From Pseudomonas synxantha BG33R (GTDB lineage: Bacteria; Pseudomonadota; Gammaproteobacteria; Pseudomonadales; Pseudomonadaceae): a stretch of DNA of 64,000 nucleotides. Numbering within the stretch: position 1 is the first letter of the stretch; every line of letters begins with the position of its first letter. The notes under the pieces are model-generated. The model had not been told where the DNA came from, ran no database searches, and worked only from the letters and a program-made list of their open reading frames with translations. Both the position numbers and the translations under genes were made by a program. Positions 43,839-54,221 of this stretch are shown here, in pieces. The stretch lies in assembly GCF_000263715.2 (NCBI RefSeq), contig NZ_CM001514.1, forward strand, positions 854,936 to 918,935, given 5' to 3'.

Positions 43839-45273
43839 GATCGGCCATCTCCTGACGTGAAGGCAGGCGGCGAAAGGCAGCCAGTGCGCGTTCCCGAGAG
43901 GCTTTGAGGTCGACGATGGCGCGGGGGTAATCCGCCACGCCAAACAAACCGCCAGCCGCTGCCGGGTTATGCACTTCTTTTTTATTCAGCGTGGCCAGTT
44001 CCGGCAGCCAGCGCTTGATGAAAATACCGTCGGCGTCGAATTTCTCCGATTGGCTCAAGGGGCTGAAAATTCGGAAATACGGTGCCGAGTCGGTACCGGT
44101 CGATGAGCTCCACTGCCAACCGCCATTATTGGCCGCCAGGTCGCCGTCGATCAGGTGGCGCATAAAAAAGCGCTCGCCTTCGCGCCAGTCGATCAGCAGG
44201 TTCTTGGTCAGGAACATCGCTACCACCATGCGCAGGCGGTTGTGCATCCAGCCGGTTTCCAGCAATTGGCGCATGGCCGCGTCGATGATCGGCAAACCCG
44301 TGCGCGCCTGTTGCCAGGCCGCGAGGTCTTCGGGGGCATTGCGCCAGGCCAGCGCTTCGGTTTCCGGGCGAAAGGCGCGGTGGCGGGACACCCGTGGGTA
44401 GCCGACCAGGATGTGTTTATAGAACTCGCGCCATAGCAGCTCGTTGATCCAGGTGATGGCGCCGATGTCGCCGCTTTCGAACTCGCCCTGATTGGTTTGC
44501 AGCGCAGCGTGCAAGCACTGGCGCGGCGAAACCACACCGGCGGCGAGGTAGGCCGAAAGCTGGCTGGTACCGGGTTTGGCCGGGAAGTCGCGCTCGTCCT
44601 TGTAATAGCTGATCTGCTCGTCGGTGAAGGCGTCGAGGCGGCGGCGCGCCTCGTCTTCACCGGCTGGCCACAGGGCGCGCAAAGTTTCGCTGGGCGACTC
44701 GAAACCGTCGACCGTGGTCGGCACCGGATCGCTTTTCACGTCGAGCCTGGCCTGAGTTTTCGGCGTTGCCACCTGGCGCGGCAGGGCGCTGTGCAGGCGG
44801 TTGTAGCAAACCTTGCGAAACTGGCTGAACACCTGGAAATAGGTGCCGGTCTTGGTCAGTACGCTACCGGGTTGGAAAAACAGTTGGTCCAGGTAGCTGT
44901 GAAACGTGATTCCCTGCGTTTGCAGCGTCTGTGCCACGGCAGCATCACGCTGGCTCTCGTGGATGCCGTATTCCTCGTTGACGTGCACAGACTCCACCGA
45001 CAATTCCCGGCACAGTTCGCTCAGTGCAGCAGGCGCCTGGTCCCAGGTCGCGGCGTAGCGGATCAATAAAGGGATGTTCAGTTCGCCCAGCGCCTGACTC
45101 AAGTGCTGCAGGTTGCGCAGCCAGAAATCGATTTTGCACGGCGCGTCATCGTGGGCCAGCCACTGCTCGGGAGTGATCAGGTAAATGGCCGCGACGGGGC
45201 CACGCTGGCATGCAGCAGCAAGGGCCGTGTTGTCGTGCAGGCGTAAGTCGGTGCGCAGCCAGATCAGATGCAT
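43831..45273 (-). CDS. phrB: Deoxyribodipyrimidine photolyase
   Basis: A 480-residue class I CPD photolyase that uses blue light and FADH to split pyrimidine dimers. The N-terminal MHLIWLRTDLRLHDNTALAA and antenna-cofactor domain (1-130) are followed by the FAD-binding helical domain (GLPIIDAAMRQLLETGWMHN; RMVVAMFLTKNLLIDWREGE; DGDLAANNGGWQWSSSTGTD). It abuts the MerR gene (stop-start TAAATG), so the pair is cotranscribed. Confidence 0.97.
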   Translation of the reverse strand: MHLIWLRTDLRLHDNTALAAACQRGPVAAIYLITPEQWLAHDDAPCKIDFWLRNLQHLSQALGELNIPLLIRYAATWDQAPAALSELCRELSVESVHVNEEYGIHESQRDAAVAQTLQTQGITFHSYLDQLFFQPGSVLTKTGTYFQVFSQFRKVCYNRLHSALPRQVATPKTQARLDVKSDPVPTTVDGFESPSETLRALWPAGEDEARRRLDAFTDEQISYYKDERDFPAKPGTSQLSAYLAAGVVSPRQCLHAALQTNQGEFESGDIGAITWINELLWREFYKHILVGYPRVSRHRAFRPETEALAWRNAPEDLAAWQQARTGLPIIDAAMRQLLETGWMHNRLRMVVAMFLTKNLLIDWREGERFFMRHLIDGDLAANNGGWQWSSSTGTDSAPYFRIFSPLSQSEKFDADGIFIKRWLPELATLNKKEVHNPAAAGGLFGVADYPRAIVDLKASRERALAAFRRLPSRQEMADHE

Positions 45274-46203
45274 TTAGACGATTCCATGCTGGATCAATAA
45301 TTGGTGGGCCGATAACGGGTCTTGCGCCATGAACAATTCAGGGACGTCGCGGGTGATTACGGATAACTCGGCGTTGTGAATGCGCACCGTCGGGCCGGCA
45401 ATCACTATTGGGCAACTGACGCCGCCCAATAGTTTTGTCAGTGTCGACAAATGGAGGGTCTTGCTCGAATACAACAGCACGGCGCGTGGTTGCAGGTGTT
45501 CCACCGCCAGGGCCAGTTCGCCGGCAGGCAGCGGCCAGTCGAATACTTCCACCGGGCAGTCGGCGCTGCTGGCCAGCCAGGCACTGAGCCACAGGTGCGG
45601 TTCCAGCGGTAAGTCGGAATGGTTGACCAGCAGCAGCGGCGCGCCGTGGAGTTGGCGATTGTTGTGATAAATCCGCGCGCCGAACTTGCTGCGCAGCCAC
45701 GACAGGAAAAACACCCGCTCCATCTGCGCGCCGAACTGACCCTGCCATCTTTGTTCCAGCTCCTTGAGCAACGGCAGCATCAATTGCTCGCACAAGGTGC
45801 GTGGCGGGTAGAGCGCCATGGCCTGGTTGAAGGCGTCATCGACCCGGCGTTCGGCCAGTTCGCTGATGGCATCCACCAAATGCTGGCGCAGGGCGTGCCA
45901 CTCGTTTTCCATGGGCTCGGGGCGGGCGTGGGCTGAGTCGATCAAGCCTTTGACCTGACTGACCGGCACGCCTCGATTGAGCCAGGTGAGGATGGCGTGA
46001 ATGCGTTGTACGTGTTCGGCACTGAACAGCCGGTGCCCCTTGGGCGTGCGCTGGGGCACGATGAGGCCGTAGCGGCGTTCCCAGGCGCGCAGGGTCACGG
46101 CGTTGACGCCGGTCTGGCGCGCCACTTCGCGGATTGGCAACCAGCCGTTTTCGAGGGCCAGGGCAATGTCTTCGCCGGGTTCGTCAAGCAGGGCAGCTTT
46201 CAT
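45274..46203 (-). CDS. MerR-family regulator of LitR/CarH type without an obvious B12 motif
   Basis: A 309-residue regulator. The MerR helix-turn-helix is clear (LPIREVARQTGVNAVTLRAW ERRYGL, about 23-48, then GHRLFSAEHVQRI). The C-terminal two thirds resemble the helical-bundle plus Rossmann-like sensor part of CarH/LitR, but I do not see the Asp/Glu-x-His-xx-Gly cobalamin-binding motif at the expected place. This fits the class of LitR proteins in Pseudomonas that do not bind B12 and sense light through a partner protein. TGTACA-N12-TGTACA sites upstream (47190-47263) are candidate operators; the gene is 3 bp downstream of the DUF523/DUF1722 gene. Confidence 0.88.
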   Translation of the reverse strand: MKAALLDEPGEDIALALENGWLPIREVARQTGVNAVTLRAWERRYGLIVPQRTPKGHRLFSAEHVQRIHAILTWLNRGVPVSQVKGLIDSAHARPEPMENEWHALRQHLVDAISELAERRVDDAFNQAMALYPPRTLCEQLMLPLLKELEQRWQGQFGAQMERVFFLSWLRSKFGARIYHNNRQLHGAPLLLVNHSDLPLEPHLWLSAWLASSADCPVEVFDWPLPAGELALAVEHLQPRAVLLYSSKTLHLSTLTKLLGGVSCPIVIAGPTVRIHNAELSVITRDVPELFMAQDPLSAHQLLIQHGIV

Positions 46204-46206
46204 GGG

Positions 46207-47166
46207 TTATATCGCATTACGCAGGCTGAGGTTTTCCGGGTGCGGTTGCAGGTAGGCCTGCTGCGCGATGTAACGGTCCGGGTGTTGGCGAAAGTGATGC
46301 TTGAGCAGGGTGAGTGGCACTACCAGCGGCACGATGCCTTGACGGTACTGGCCGATCACGGTTTGCATTTCCTGTTTGTCATCGGCGCTGATGACCTGCT
46401 TGAGGTAGCCGCTGATGTGTTGCAGCACATTGCTGTGTGTGCCGCGGGTGGCGCACTTCTTCAGGCCCGTCATCAGCTCGCCGAAGTAGCCGTGGGCCAG
46501 AGCCTGGAGATCGACGTCCTTGCCCATGCTGCCGAGCAAATGGCCCAGGCTTTTGTAATGCGCCGGGCTGTGGGCCATCAGCAGGTACTTGTAGCGCGAG
46601 TGAAACGTCAGCAAGCCGTGGCGGGTGAGCCCCTCGGCCAGCAGTTGTTGCCAACTGGCATACACGAATACGCGGGTCAGGAAATTTTCCCGCAACACAG
46701 GGTCGTTCAGCCGGCCGTCTTCTTCTACCGGCAGGTTAGGGTGGCGCGCACAAAACGCCTGGGCGTAAATGCCGCGGCCGCCACCGTCAACGGGCGTGCC
46801 GTTGGCGCGGTACACCTTGACCCGCTCCAGGCCGCACGATGGCGACTTCTGCATGAAGATATAACCGCACAGGTCGGTGTGTGCCTGGGCCATTTGCTGG
46901 CCGTAGTCGTGCAGTGGCTGCGTGACGTTGAGTTCACGGTTTACCGTGCCAACGGCTTGCGGCTGCGCAGGGTCGCCTACCAGCCGGATTGGCTCGCGGG
47001 GGATGCCCATCCCGATGGCAACTTCCGGGCACAACGGCACGAAGTCGAAGTAGTCGCTGAGTGTCTGGGTGCACAGCAGCGACTGTTTATGCCCACCGTT
47101 AAAGCGCACGTTCTCGCCAAGGAGGCAGGCGCTGATGGCGATCTTCGGTTTTGTACTACTCGACAT
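46207..47166 (-). CDS. DUF523-DUF1722 fusion protein (YbgA family)
   Basis: A 319-residue protein. The N-terminal DUF523 domain (about 1-150; IAISACLLGENVRFNGGHKQ, SPSCGLERVKVYRANGTPVD with conserved cysteines) is fused to DUF1722/YbgA (about 185-300; GLLTFHSRYKYLLMAHSPAH YKSLG). DUF523 proteins are predicted to bind a metal cluster. Function unknown, but the pair is often next to photolyase genes, as here. The start MSSSTKPK at 47166 has AGAGG 8 bases upstream; a frame reaching 47214 would run into the operator. First gene of the long operon. Confidence 0.9.
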   Translation of the reverse strand: MSSSTKPKIAISACLLGENVRFNGGHKQSLLCTQTLSDYFDFVPLCPEVAIGMGIPREPIRLVGDPAQPQAVGTVNRELNVTQPLHDYGQQMAQAHTDLCGYIFMQKSPSCGLERVKVYRANGTPVDGGGRGIYAQAFCARHPNLPVEEDGRLNDPVLRENFLTRVFVYASWQQLLAEGLTRHGLLTFHSRYKYLLMAHSPAHYKSLGHLLGSMGKDVDLQALAHGYFGELMTGLKKCATRGTHSNVLQHISGYLKQVISADDKQEMQTVIGQYRQGIVPLVVPLTLLKHHFRQHPDRYIAQQAYLQPHPENLSLRNAI

Positions 47167-47189
47167 ACCCAAAACCTCTGCAATAATCC

Positions 47190-47213
47190 TGTACAACTTA
47201 TAAAGTTTGTACA
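47190..47213 (-). promoter_or_regulatory. MerR/LitR-type operator, proximal copy
   Basis: TGTACA at 47190-47195 and 47208-47213 with 12 bases between, the whole being a near-palindrome. It lies 24 bp upstream of the DUF523/DUF1722 start codon. The spacing matches the T(G/A)TACA-N12-TGTACA box I recall for light-responsive MerR regulators of P. putida. Confidence 0.75.
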
Positions 47214-47223
47214 ACTACGTCTC

Positions 47224-47251
47224 ATCATAGATTCGATGTTGTACAAGTCAA
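47224..47251 (-). promoter_or_regulatory. Predicted sigma70 promoter of the MerR-photolyase operon
   Basis: On the minus strand TTGACT (47246-47251), 16 bases, TATGAT (47224-47229). The -35 lies inside the N12 of the distal MerR-type box, as expected for a MerR-controlled promoter. Confidence 0.6.
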
Positions 47252-47263
47252 ATAGTTTGTATA
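47240..47263 (-). promoter_or_regulatory. MerR/LitR-type operator, distal copy
   Basis: Read on the minus strand TATACA-N12-TGTACA, with half-sites at 47258-47263 and 47240-47245. Same 18-bp half-site period as the copy at 47190-47213, 50 bp away. Confidence 0.75.
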
Positions 47264-47277
47264 GGTTTTTTGCAGCG

Positions 47278-48506
<1,229 letters not shown>

Positions 48507-48525
48507 CTACGCCGACACCAATAGC

Positions 48526-48549
48526 TGTACAATATTGTTTTTTGGTATA
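48526..48549 (-). promoter_or_regulatory. MerR/LitR-type operator upstream of the renalase-like gene
   Basis: Read on the minus strand TATACC-N12-TGTACA (48544-48549 and 48526-48531). The half-site spacing is identical to the two boxes at 47190-47263, with one base off in one half-site. Confidence 0.65.
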
Positions 48550-48688
48550 AGTTTTGGCGTGCCTGATTGTGTGGCGTGACCTATGGTTAAGCTCAGGCTT
48601 GAACGCGCGTCACGCTCGATTATCAAATTGATCCCTGCTTATAAAATAGACCAGTGAGCGGCGGCGAACGTTACATGAGGAGAGTCCC

Positions 48689-49588
48689 ATGCATATTTTG
48701 CTGACCGGCGGTACCGGCCTGATTGGTCGTCAACTTTGCCAACACTGGCTCGCCCAGGGGCATCGCCTGACGGTGTGGAGCCGGCAACCGGAAACGGTCG
48801 CCAGGCTCTGCGGCGCACAGGTGCTTGGGGTGGCTCGCCTGCAAGAGGTGATTGGCGCGGTGGACGCGGTGGTCAACCTGGCGGGTGCCCCCATCGCTGA
48901 CCGGCCCTGGACCCACAAGCGCAAGGCATTGCTGTGGAGCAGTCGAATCAGTCTCACCGAAACCCTGCTGGCCTGGATCGACAGCCTGGAGCAGAAACCG
49001 GCGGTACTGATCTCCGGCTCCGCCGTGGGCTGGTATGGCGACGGCGGCGAGCGCGAATTGACCGAAGCCAGCGGGCCGGTGCTGGACGATTTCCCCAGCC
49101 AGTTGTGTATTGCCTGGGAAGAAACCGCCCAACGTGCCGACGCCTTGGGCGTTCGCGTGGTGCTGGTGCGCACCGGCCTGGTGCTGTCGGCGCAGGGCGG
49201 CTTTTTGTCGCGCCTGTTGCTGCCCTTCAAACTGGCGCTGGGCGGGCCGATCGGTAATGGTCGGCAGTGGATGCCATGGGTGCATATCAAGGATCAAATC
49301 GCCCTGATTGATTTTCTTCTGCACAAGACTGACGCCAGCGGTCCTTATAATGCCTGCGCGCCACACCCGGTGCGTAATCGCGAGTTTGCCAAGACCCTCG
49401 GCCAGGTTTTGCACCGCCCGGCGTTCATGCCGATGCCGGCGTTTGCACTGAAGGTTGGGTTAGGCGAATTGTCTGGTTTGTTGCTGGGCGGGCAGAAGGC
49501 CTTGCCTGAACGGCTGCTGGCGGCGGGTTTCACTTTCCAGTTCACTGAGTTGCGTGCGGCTCTGGACGACCTGTCCAGCCGCCTCTAA
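48689..49588 (+). CDS. TIGR01777-family NAD-dependent epimerase/dehydratase-like protein
   Basis: A 299-residue extended-SDR protein with [20 protein letters not shown] at the N-terminus and the DUF1731-type C-terminus ([29 protein letters not shown]). AGGAG upstream supports the ATG. Family members are conserved next to hemH in Pseudomonas; function is unknown. It is divergent from the renalase-like gene. Confidence 0.92.
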   Translation: MHILLTGGTGLIGRQLCQHWLAQGHRLTVWSRQPETVARLCGAQVLGVARLQEVIGAVDAVVNLAGAPIADRPWTHKRKALLWSSRISLTETLLAWIDSLEQKPAVLISGSAVGWYGDGGERELTEASGPVLDDFPSQLCIAWEETAQRADALGVRVVLVRTGLVLSAQGGFLSRLLLPFKLALGGPIGNGRQWMPWVHIKDQIALIDFLLHKTDASGPYNACAPHPVRNREFAKTLGQVLHRPAFMPMPAFALKVGLGELSGLLLGGQKALPERLLAAGFTFQFTELRAALDDLSSRL

Positions 49589-49602
49589 AGATAGGATGTT
49601 GC

Positions 49603-50628
49603 ATGACCGATCACGCGTTGTTACTGGTCAACCTGGGTTCGCCAAAGTCCACTTCGGTGGCTGATGTGCGCAGCTACCTCAATCAGTTCCTGATGGACCC
49701 TTATGTGATCGACCTGCCATGGCCGGTGCGGCGTTTGCTGGTGTCGCTGATCCTGATCAAGCGCCCGGAGCAGTCTGCCCATGCTTATGCGTCGATCTGG
49801 TGGGATGAGGGCTCGCCGTTGGTGGTCTTGAGCCGTCGTCTGCAACAGCAGATGACTGCGCAGTGGACCCAGGGCCCTGTGGAACTGGCAATGCGTTATG
49901 GCGAGCCGTCGCTGGAAACCGCCCTGACACGGCTGGCCGCCCAGGGTATCGGCAAGGTGACACTGGCGCCGCTGTATCCGCAATTTGCCGACAGCACCGT
50001 GACCACGGTGATAGAAGAAGCCAGGCGCGTGGTGCGCGACAAGAAACTCGCTATCCAGTTTTCGATCCTGCAGCCTTTTTACGACCAGCCCGAGTACCTC
50101 GATGCTCTGGTAACCAGCGCACGCACTTACCTGGAGCAGGATTTCGATCACTTGCTGCTCAGTTTCCATGGTCTGCCCGAGCGCCATCTGAAAAAGCTCG
50201 ACCCTACCGGCGGGCATTGCTTCAAGGATGCCGACTGCTGCAAGAACGCATCGCCAGAGGTGCTCGCCACCTGCTATCGCGCCCAATGCTTCAGCGTCGC
50301 CCGGGATTTTGCCGCGCGTGCCGGTTTGCCCGATGGCAAGTGGTCGGTGGCGTTTCAGTCGCGCCTGGGCCGGGCCAAGTGGATCGAGCCCTACACCGAG
50401 GCCCGCCTGGAGGCGCTGGCCCAGCAGGGCGTGAAGAAGCTGCTGGTGATGTGCCCGGCGTTTGTCGCCGACTGCATCGAGACCCTGGAAGAAATTGGTG
50501 ATCGCGGGCGGGAGCAGTTCCGCGAGGCGGGGGGCGAGGAGTTGGTGTTGGTGCCGTGCTTGAATGATGACCCGCAATGGGCGGCGGCGCTCAATACCCT
50601 GTGCGAACGAGCGCCCGTTGCCTTGTAG
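49603..50628 (+). CDS. hemH: Ferrochelatase
   Basis: A 341-residue enzyme that inserts iron into protoporphyrin IX to give haem. [40 protein letters not shown] with the catalytic His and the C-terminal [17 protein letters not shown] match the family. It follows the TIGR01777 gene by 14 bp. The bacterial soluble form has no membrane anchor. Confidence 0.97.
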   Translation: MTDHALLLVNLGSPKSTSVADVRSYLNQFLMDPYVIDLPWPVRRLLVSLILIKRPEQSAHAYASIWWDEGSPLVVLSRRLQQQMTAQWTQGPVELAMRYGEPSLETALTRLAAQGIGKVTLAPLYPQFADSTVTTVIEEARRVVRDKKLAIQFSILQPFYDQPEYLDALVTSARTYLEQDFDHLLLSFHGLPERHLKKLDPTGGHCFKDADCCKNASPEVLATCYRAQCFSVARDFAARAGLPDGKWSVAFQSRLGRAKWIEPYTEARLEALAQQGVKKLLVMCPAFVADCIETLEEIGDRGREQFREAGGEELVLVPCLNDDPQWAAALNTLCERAPVAL

Positions 50629-50650
50629 TCAAGCCTTGCGGTGACTCAAA

Positions 50651-50739
50651 TGTGGCAGGGGGCTTGCTCCCGATGGCGATGGATCAGTGACAGATATACT
50701 GCCTGATACTCTGCTATCGGGAGCAAGCCCCCTCCCACA
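50651..50739. repeat. REP pair (GTGGCAGGGGGCTTGCTCCC type)
   Basis: AGGGGGCTTGCTCCCGATGG and its inverted form (CTATCGGGAGCAAGCCCCCT) face each other across a loop of about 45 bases, between the convergent hemH and receptor genes. Confidence 0.9.
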
Positions 50740-50755
50740 TTTAGTTTTATGCCCG

Positions 50756-52849
50756 TCAGAGATTGAGGGTCAGGCTGACGGTGAGGTTGCGCGGTTCACC
50801 AGGGTTGGTCCAATAGCGGCTATAGGACCGCTCGTAGTACTTCTCATCGAACAGGTTATTCAGGTTCAGCCCCACGGTGACATTCTTCGTGGCCTTGTAA
50901 TGGGCCAGCAAATCCACGGTGTGGTAGGCCGGCAGTTCGAAGCCTGTGCCCGCCTCACCGGAGCGGTCACCCACATAAGTAAACGCCGCCCCCAGGTCTG
51001 AACCGCGCAACGCCCCGTCCTGGAATTCATAAACGCCCAACAGACTGCCGCTGCGCTTGGCGACCCCGAGAATGCGACTGCCCGTGGGGATGGTTTTGTC
51101 GCCCTTGGTCACTTCGGCGTCGATATAGGCCAGGGCGCCGATCACGCGTATGGCGTCGGTCACTTGCCCGGTCACCTGCAGGTCAAATCCCTGGCTGCGG
51201 GCCTTGCCAATGGCGCGGTCGGTGTTGGTCGCCGGGTCCAGGGTGAGCACGTTTTCCTTTTCGATATGGAAGGCTGCGAGCGTCGCGCTGAGGCGCTCGT
51301 CAAACAGCTCGCTCTTGATGCCCACCTCATAGCCCACGCCTTCTTCGGGCTTGAAGGATTTGCCGCCGGCATCCAGGCTGCTGTTCGGCTTGAATGAGGT
51401 GGATGCGTTGGCAAATACCCCGACTTGCGGTGTGAGCTGATAGAGCAGGCCGGCGCGCTGGGTCAGGGCGTCGTGGGTCTGGCGGCTTTTGGCGTGGTTG
51501 CGGGCGAAGTTGTCGGTGCTCTGTTCGAAGTGCTCGAAGCGCGCACCGATCATGCCTCGCAGACGGTCGGTGAAGATGATCTGGTCTTGCAGGTTCAGCG
51601 CGTGGCTTTTGGTCTGTTCGAAGAAGTCGGTGCCGGAGCGTGCGCCATTGGGTTTGGCCTGGCCATAGACCGGTTTATAGATGTCGATAGGGTAGTCGCC
51701 GCCGATTGCTGTCACGCGCTCCTTTTTGCGGTAATCCTCGTATTCGGTGCCGATCAGCAGTTCATGCTGCCAGCTGCCGATATCGAACAGCCCACGCAAT
51801 TCCAGCTGGGTGATGCTGTCATGCCAACCGGTCGAGCGTTCACGGTAGCGACGGTTGACGGTGTGACCGTCCCCATTCAGCGCACGGCTTTCCGACGCAT
51901 CGCCCCACAGGCTGCCCTGCTTGTAGTGGCTGGCCAGGCGCAGCTTCCAGGCGTCGTTGAGGTGGTGTTCCAACGCGGCCTGGATGCGGTTGTTGTGGTT
52001 GCGAATATTGCCGTCGTTGGGCTCGCCCAGAAAGGTGGAATGGGACATGCCAGTATCGGCGACGATGCCCCGGTCGAAGGTGGAGCTGTGGCGCACGAAT
52101 TCGCTTTCGACCAGCAACTGGGTGTCCGGGGTCAACTGCCAACTGAGCGACGGCGCGACGAACACTCGTTTAGCGTCCACGTGATCGCGGAAACTGTGCT
52201 TGTCTTCAACCGCCAGGTTCACCCGTGACAAGACGCGCCCTTCGCTGTCCAGCGGCGTATTCACATCCAGCGCAGTGCGGTAGCGGTCCCAGCTACCAGC
52301 ACTGGTTTGCAAGGTGGTGAACGCTTCGGGCTGGGGTTTCTTGGTGACGATGTTCACCGTGCCGCCAGGATCGCCACGCCCATACAGGCTGGCGGCGGGG
52401 CCTTTGAGAACTTCAATGCGTTCGATATTTGCCGCGTCCGGGGTACTGGGGTAACCGCGGTTGGCGCTGAAACCGTCCTGGTAGAACTCAGACGTAGTGA
52501 AGCCGCGCACGCTGTATTCGTAGAGGGTCAGGCCACCGAAGTTGTTTTGCTTGGATACGCCGCCGGCAAATTCCAGGGCGCGCTCCACGCTGGTACTGCC
52601 CAGGTCCTTGAGCACCGTGGCGGGGATCACGCTGATCGATTGCGGTATGTCGCGAAGGGCGGTATCCGTTTTGGTGGCACTGGCAGAGCGGGTGGCGCGA
52701 TAGCCCTGGACCGGGCCGGTGGCGGACTCATACGCCTCGGAGGTTACGCTGATGGTGTCCAGTTCCAGGGTGTTTTCTTCGGCGTAGGCAGGGTCGAGCA
52801 GCAAACCCAAGGCCAGGCCGGCCAAGGGCACAAACTTTCGAGACGGCAT
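50756..52849 (-). CDS. TonB-dependent siderophore receptor
   Basis: A 697-residue outer-membrane receptor. The signal peptide is LAGLALGLLLDPAYA. The plug domain (about 40-190; DIPQSISVIPATVLKDLGST, YSVRGFTTSEFYQDGFSANR, IERIEVLKGPAASLYGRGDP) and 22-stranded barrel end with the NLFDEKYYERSYSRYWTNPG box and terminal aromatic-like strand LTVSLTLNL. No N-terminal signalling domain is seen, so it is not of the FpvA/FecA type. The ligand cannot be read. ATG at 52849 is preferred over a TTG at 52864. A Fur-like sequence is 44 bp upstream. Confidence 0.92.
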   Translation of the reverse strand: MPSRKFVPLAGLALGLLLDPAYAEENTLELDTISVTSEAYESATGPVQGYRATRSASATKTDTALRDIPQSISVIPATVLKDLGSTSVERALEFAGGVSKQNNFGGLTLYEYSVRGFTTSEFYQDGFSANRGYPSTPDAANIERIEVLKGPAASLYGRGDPGGTVNIVTKKPQPEAFTTLQTSAGSWDRYRTALDVNTPLDSEGRVLSRVNLAVEDKHSFRDHVDAKRVFVAPSLSWQLTPDTQLLVESEFVRHSSTFDRGIVADTGMSHSTFLGEPNDGNIRNHNNRIQAALEHHLNDAWKLRLASHYKQGSLWGDASESRALNGDGHTVNRRYRERSTGWHDSITQLELRGLFDIGSWQHELLIGTEYEDYRKKERVTAIGGDYPIDIYKPVYGQAKPNGARSGTDFFEQTKSHALNLQDQIIFTDRLRGMIGARFEHFEQSTDNFARNHAKSRQTHDALTQRAGLLYQLTPQVGVFANASTSFKPNSSLDAGGKSFKPEEGVGYEVGIKSELFDERLSATLAAFHIEKENVLTLDPATNTDRAIGKARSQGFDLQVTGQVTDAIRVIGALAYIDAEVTKGDKTIPTGSRILGVAKRSGSLLGVYEFQDGALRGSDLGAAFTYVGDRSGEAGTGFELPAYHTVDLLAHYKATKNVTVGLNLNNLFDEKYYERSYSRYWTNPGEPRNLTVSLTLNL

Positions 52850-52892
52850 GATAGAGCGTTCCAATAGCGATATTGAAACAATATAACATGCC

Positions 52893-52911
52893 CAATGAGA
52901 ATGAGTCGCCG
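52893..52911 (-). promoter_or_regulatory. Fur-like operator upstream of the siderophore receptor
   Basis: CAATGAGAATGAGTCG (plus strand) resembles the GATAATGATAATCATTATC-related hexamer repeats bound by Fur. It is a partial match, located 44-62 bp upstream of the receptor start. Confidence 0.5.
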
Positions 52912-52925
52912 CAAAAATGGCCTTG

Positions 52926-52949
52926 CAAGTGCCCGCGGACGGGCACTTG
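52926..52949 (-). terminator. Hairpin/terminator after algW
   Basis: CAAGTGCCCG-CGGA-CGGGCACTTG is a perfect 10-bp stem just after the algW stop. On the minus strand ATTTTTG follows 8 bases later. It may also separate algW from the receptor promoter. Confidence 0.6.
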
Positions 52950-52959
52950 GGCGTATCGG

Positions 52960-54120
52960 CTACTGCTCTTCTTTTATCGGTGCGGTCGCCGGTGGCGGAC
53001 GCAGGCCGATTTCCGCCGAGAGCTTGATCTCCTTGCCGTTACGCATGACCAGGATCGCCACCTTGTCGGTCGGTTTGATTCGCGCTACCTGGTTCATCGA
53101 CTTGCGGCCATCACCGGCCGGTGCACCGTCGATGCTGAGGATTACATCGCCCAACTCCAGGCCGGCTTTCTGTGCCGGGCCATCACGGAAGATTCCGGCG
53201 ACCACGATGCCTGGGCGTCCGGTCAGGCCAAACGACTCGGCCAGTTCCTTGGTCAAGGGTTGCACTTCAATGCCCAGCCAGCCGCGAATGACCTGGCCGT
53301 GTTCGATGATCGACTTCATCACTTCCATCGCCAGCTTCACCGGGATCGCAAAACCGATGCCTTGGGAGCCGCCGGACTTGGAGAAAATCGCCGTGTTGAT
53401 GCCGGTCAGGTTGCCATTGGCATCCACCAGCGCACCGCCGGAATTGCCCGGGTTGATGGCTGCGTCGGTCTGGATGAAATCTTCGTAGCTATTAAGGCCT
53501 AACTGGTTGCGCCCGGTGGCGCTGATGATGCCCATGGTGACCGTCTGGCCCACGCCGAACGGGTTGCCGATAGCCAGTGCTACGTCACCCACGCGCAACC
53601 CGTCGGAGCGACCGAGGGTGATCGATGGCAGGTTCTTCAAATCGATTTTCAGTACTGCGAGGTCGGTTTCCGGGTCGCTGCCCACCACACGGGCCAGGGT
53701 TTCGCGGCCATCACGCAGGGCGACCACGATCTGGTCGGCGCCGGTAGTCACGTGATTATTGGTGAGGATGTAGCCTTCGGGGCTCATGATTACCCCGGAA
53801 CCCAGGCTCGACTCCATGCGGCGCTGCTTGGGGCCGTTGTCACCGAAGTAGCGGCGAAACTGCGGGTCCTCGAACAGCGGGTGTGCCGGTTTGTTGATGA
53901 CCTTGGTGGTGTACAGGTTGACCACCGCAGGGGCCGCAATGGTGACCGCGTCGGCATAGGTGACCGGGCCCTGCACCACCGTGTTGGTTTGCGGTGCTTG
54001 TTGCAGGTTCACATCCAGGGTAGGCAGGCCCACCCATTGGGGATAACGCTGAATAATCAGCATCGCGATCAGCACGCCAGCCAACAATGGCCATCCAAAA
54101 AAACGCAGTGCCTTGAGCAT
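52960..54120 (-). CDS. algW: AlgW, DegS-like periplasmic serine protease
   Basis: A 386-residue protease of the DegS/HtrA type. It has an N-terminal membrane anchor (LRFFGWPLLAGVLIAMLIIQ), a trypsin-like domain with His in TNNHVTTGADQ, Asp in SDPETDLAVLKID and Ser in NPGNSGGALVDANG, and one PDZ domain (RGWLGIEVQPLTKELAESFG to the end). In Pseudomonas AlgW cuts the anti-sigma factor MucA to release AlgU under envelope stress. ATG at 54120 has AGGA 8 bases upstream. It lies divergently from the Nif3-like gene, the conserved order. Confidence 0.95.
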   Translation of the reverse strand: MLKALRFFGWPLLAGVLIAMLIIQRYPQWVGLPTLDVNLQQAPQTNTVVQGPVTYADAVTIAAPAVVNLYTTKVINKPAHPLFEDPQFRRYFGDNGPKQRRMESSLGSGVIMSPEGYILTNNHVTTGADQIVVALRDGRETLARVVGSDPETDLAVLKIDLKNLPSITLGRSDGLRVGDVALAIGNPFGVGQTVTMGIISATGRNQLGLNSYEDFIQTDAAINPGNSGGALVDANGNLTGINTAIFSKSGGSQGIGFAIPVKLAMEVMKSIIEHGQVIRGWLGIEVQPLTKELAESFGLTGRPGIVVAGIFRDGPAQKAGLELGDVILSIDGAPAGDGRKSMNQVARIKPTDKVAILVMRNGKEIKLSAEIGLRPPPATAPIKEEQ

Positions 54121-54221
54121 CAAGTAAGTCCTGACAGGTTGCAGGGGGCGGGCGAGCGCCCATAATGTCGCGCATTATACGAGGCTGCGATGCCTGCGAA
54201 CCGGATATTTAGGAGTCTTTT

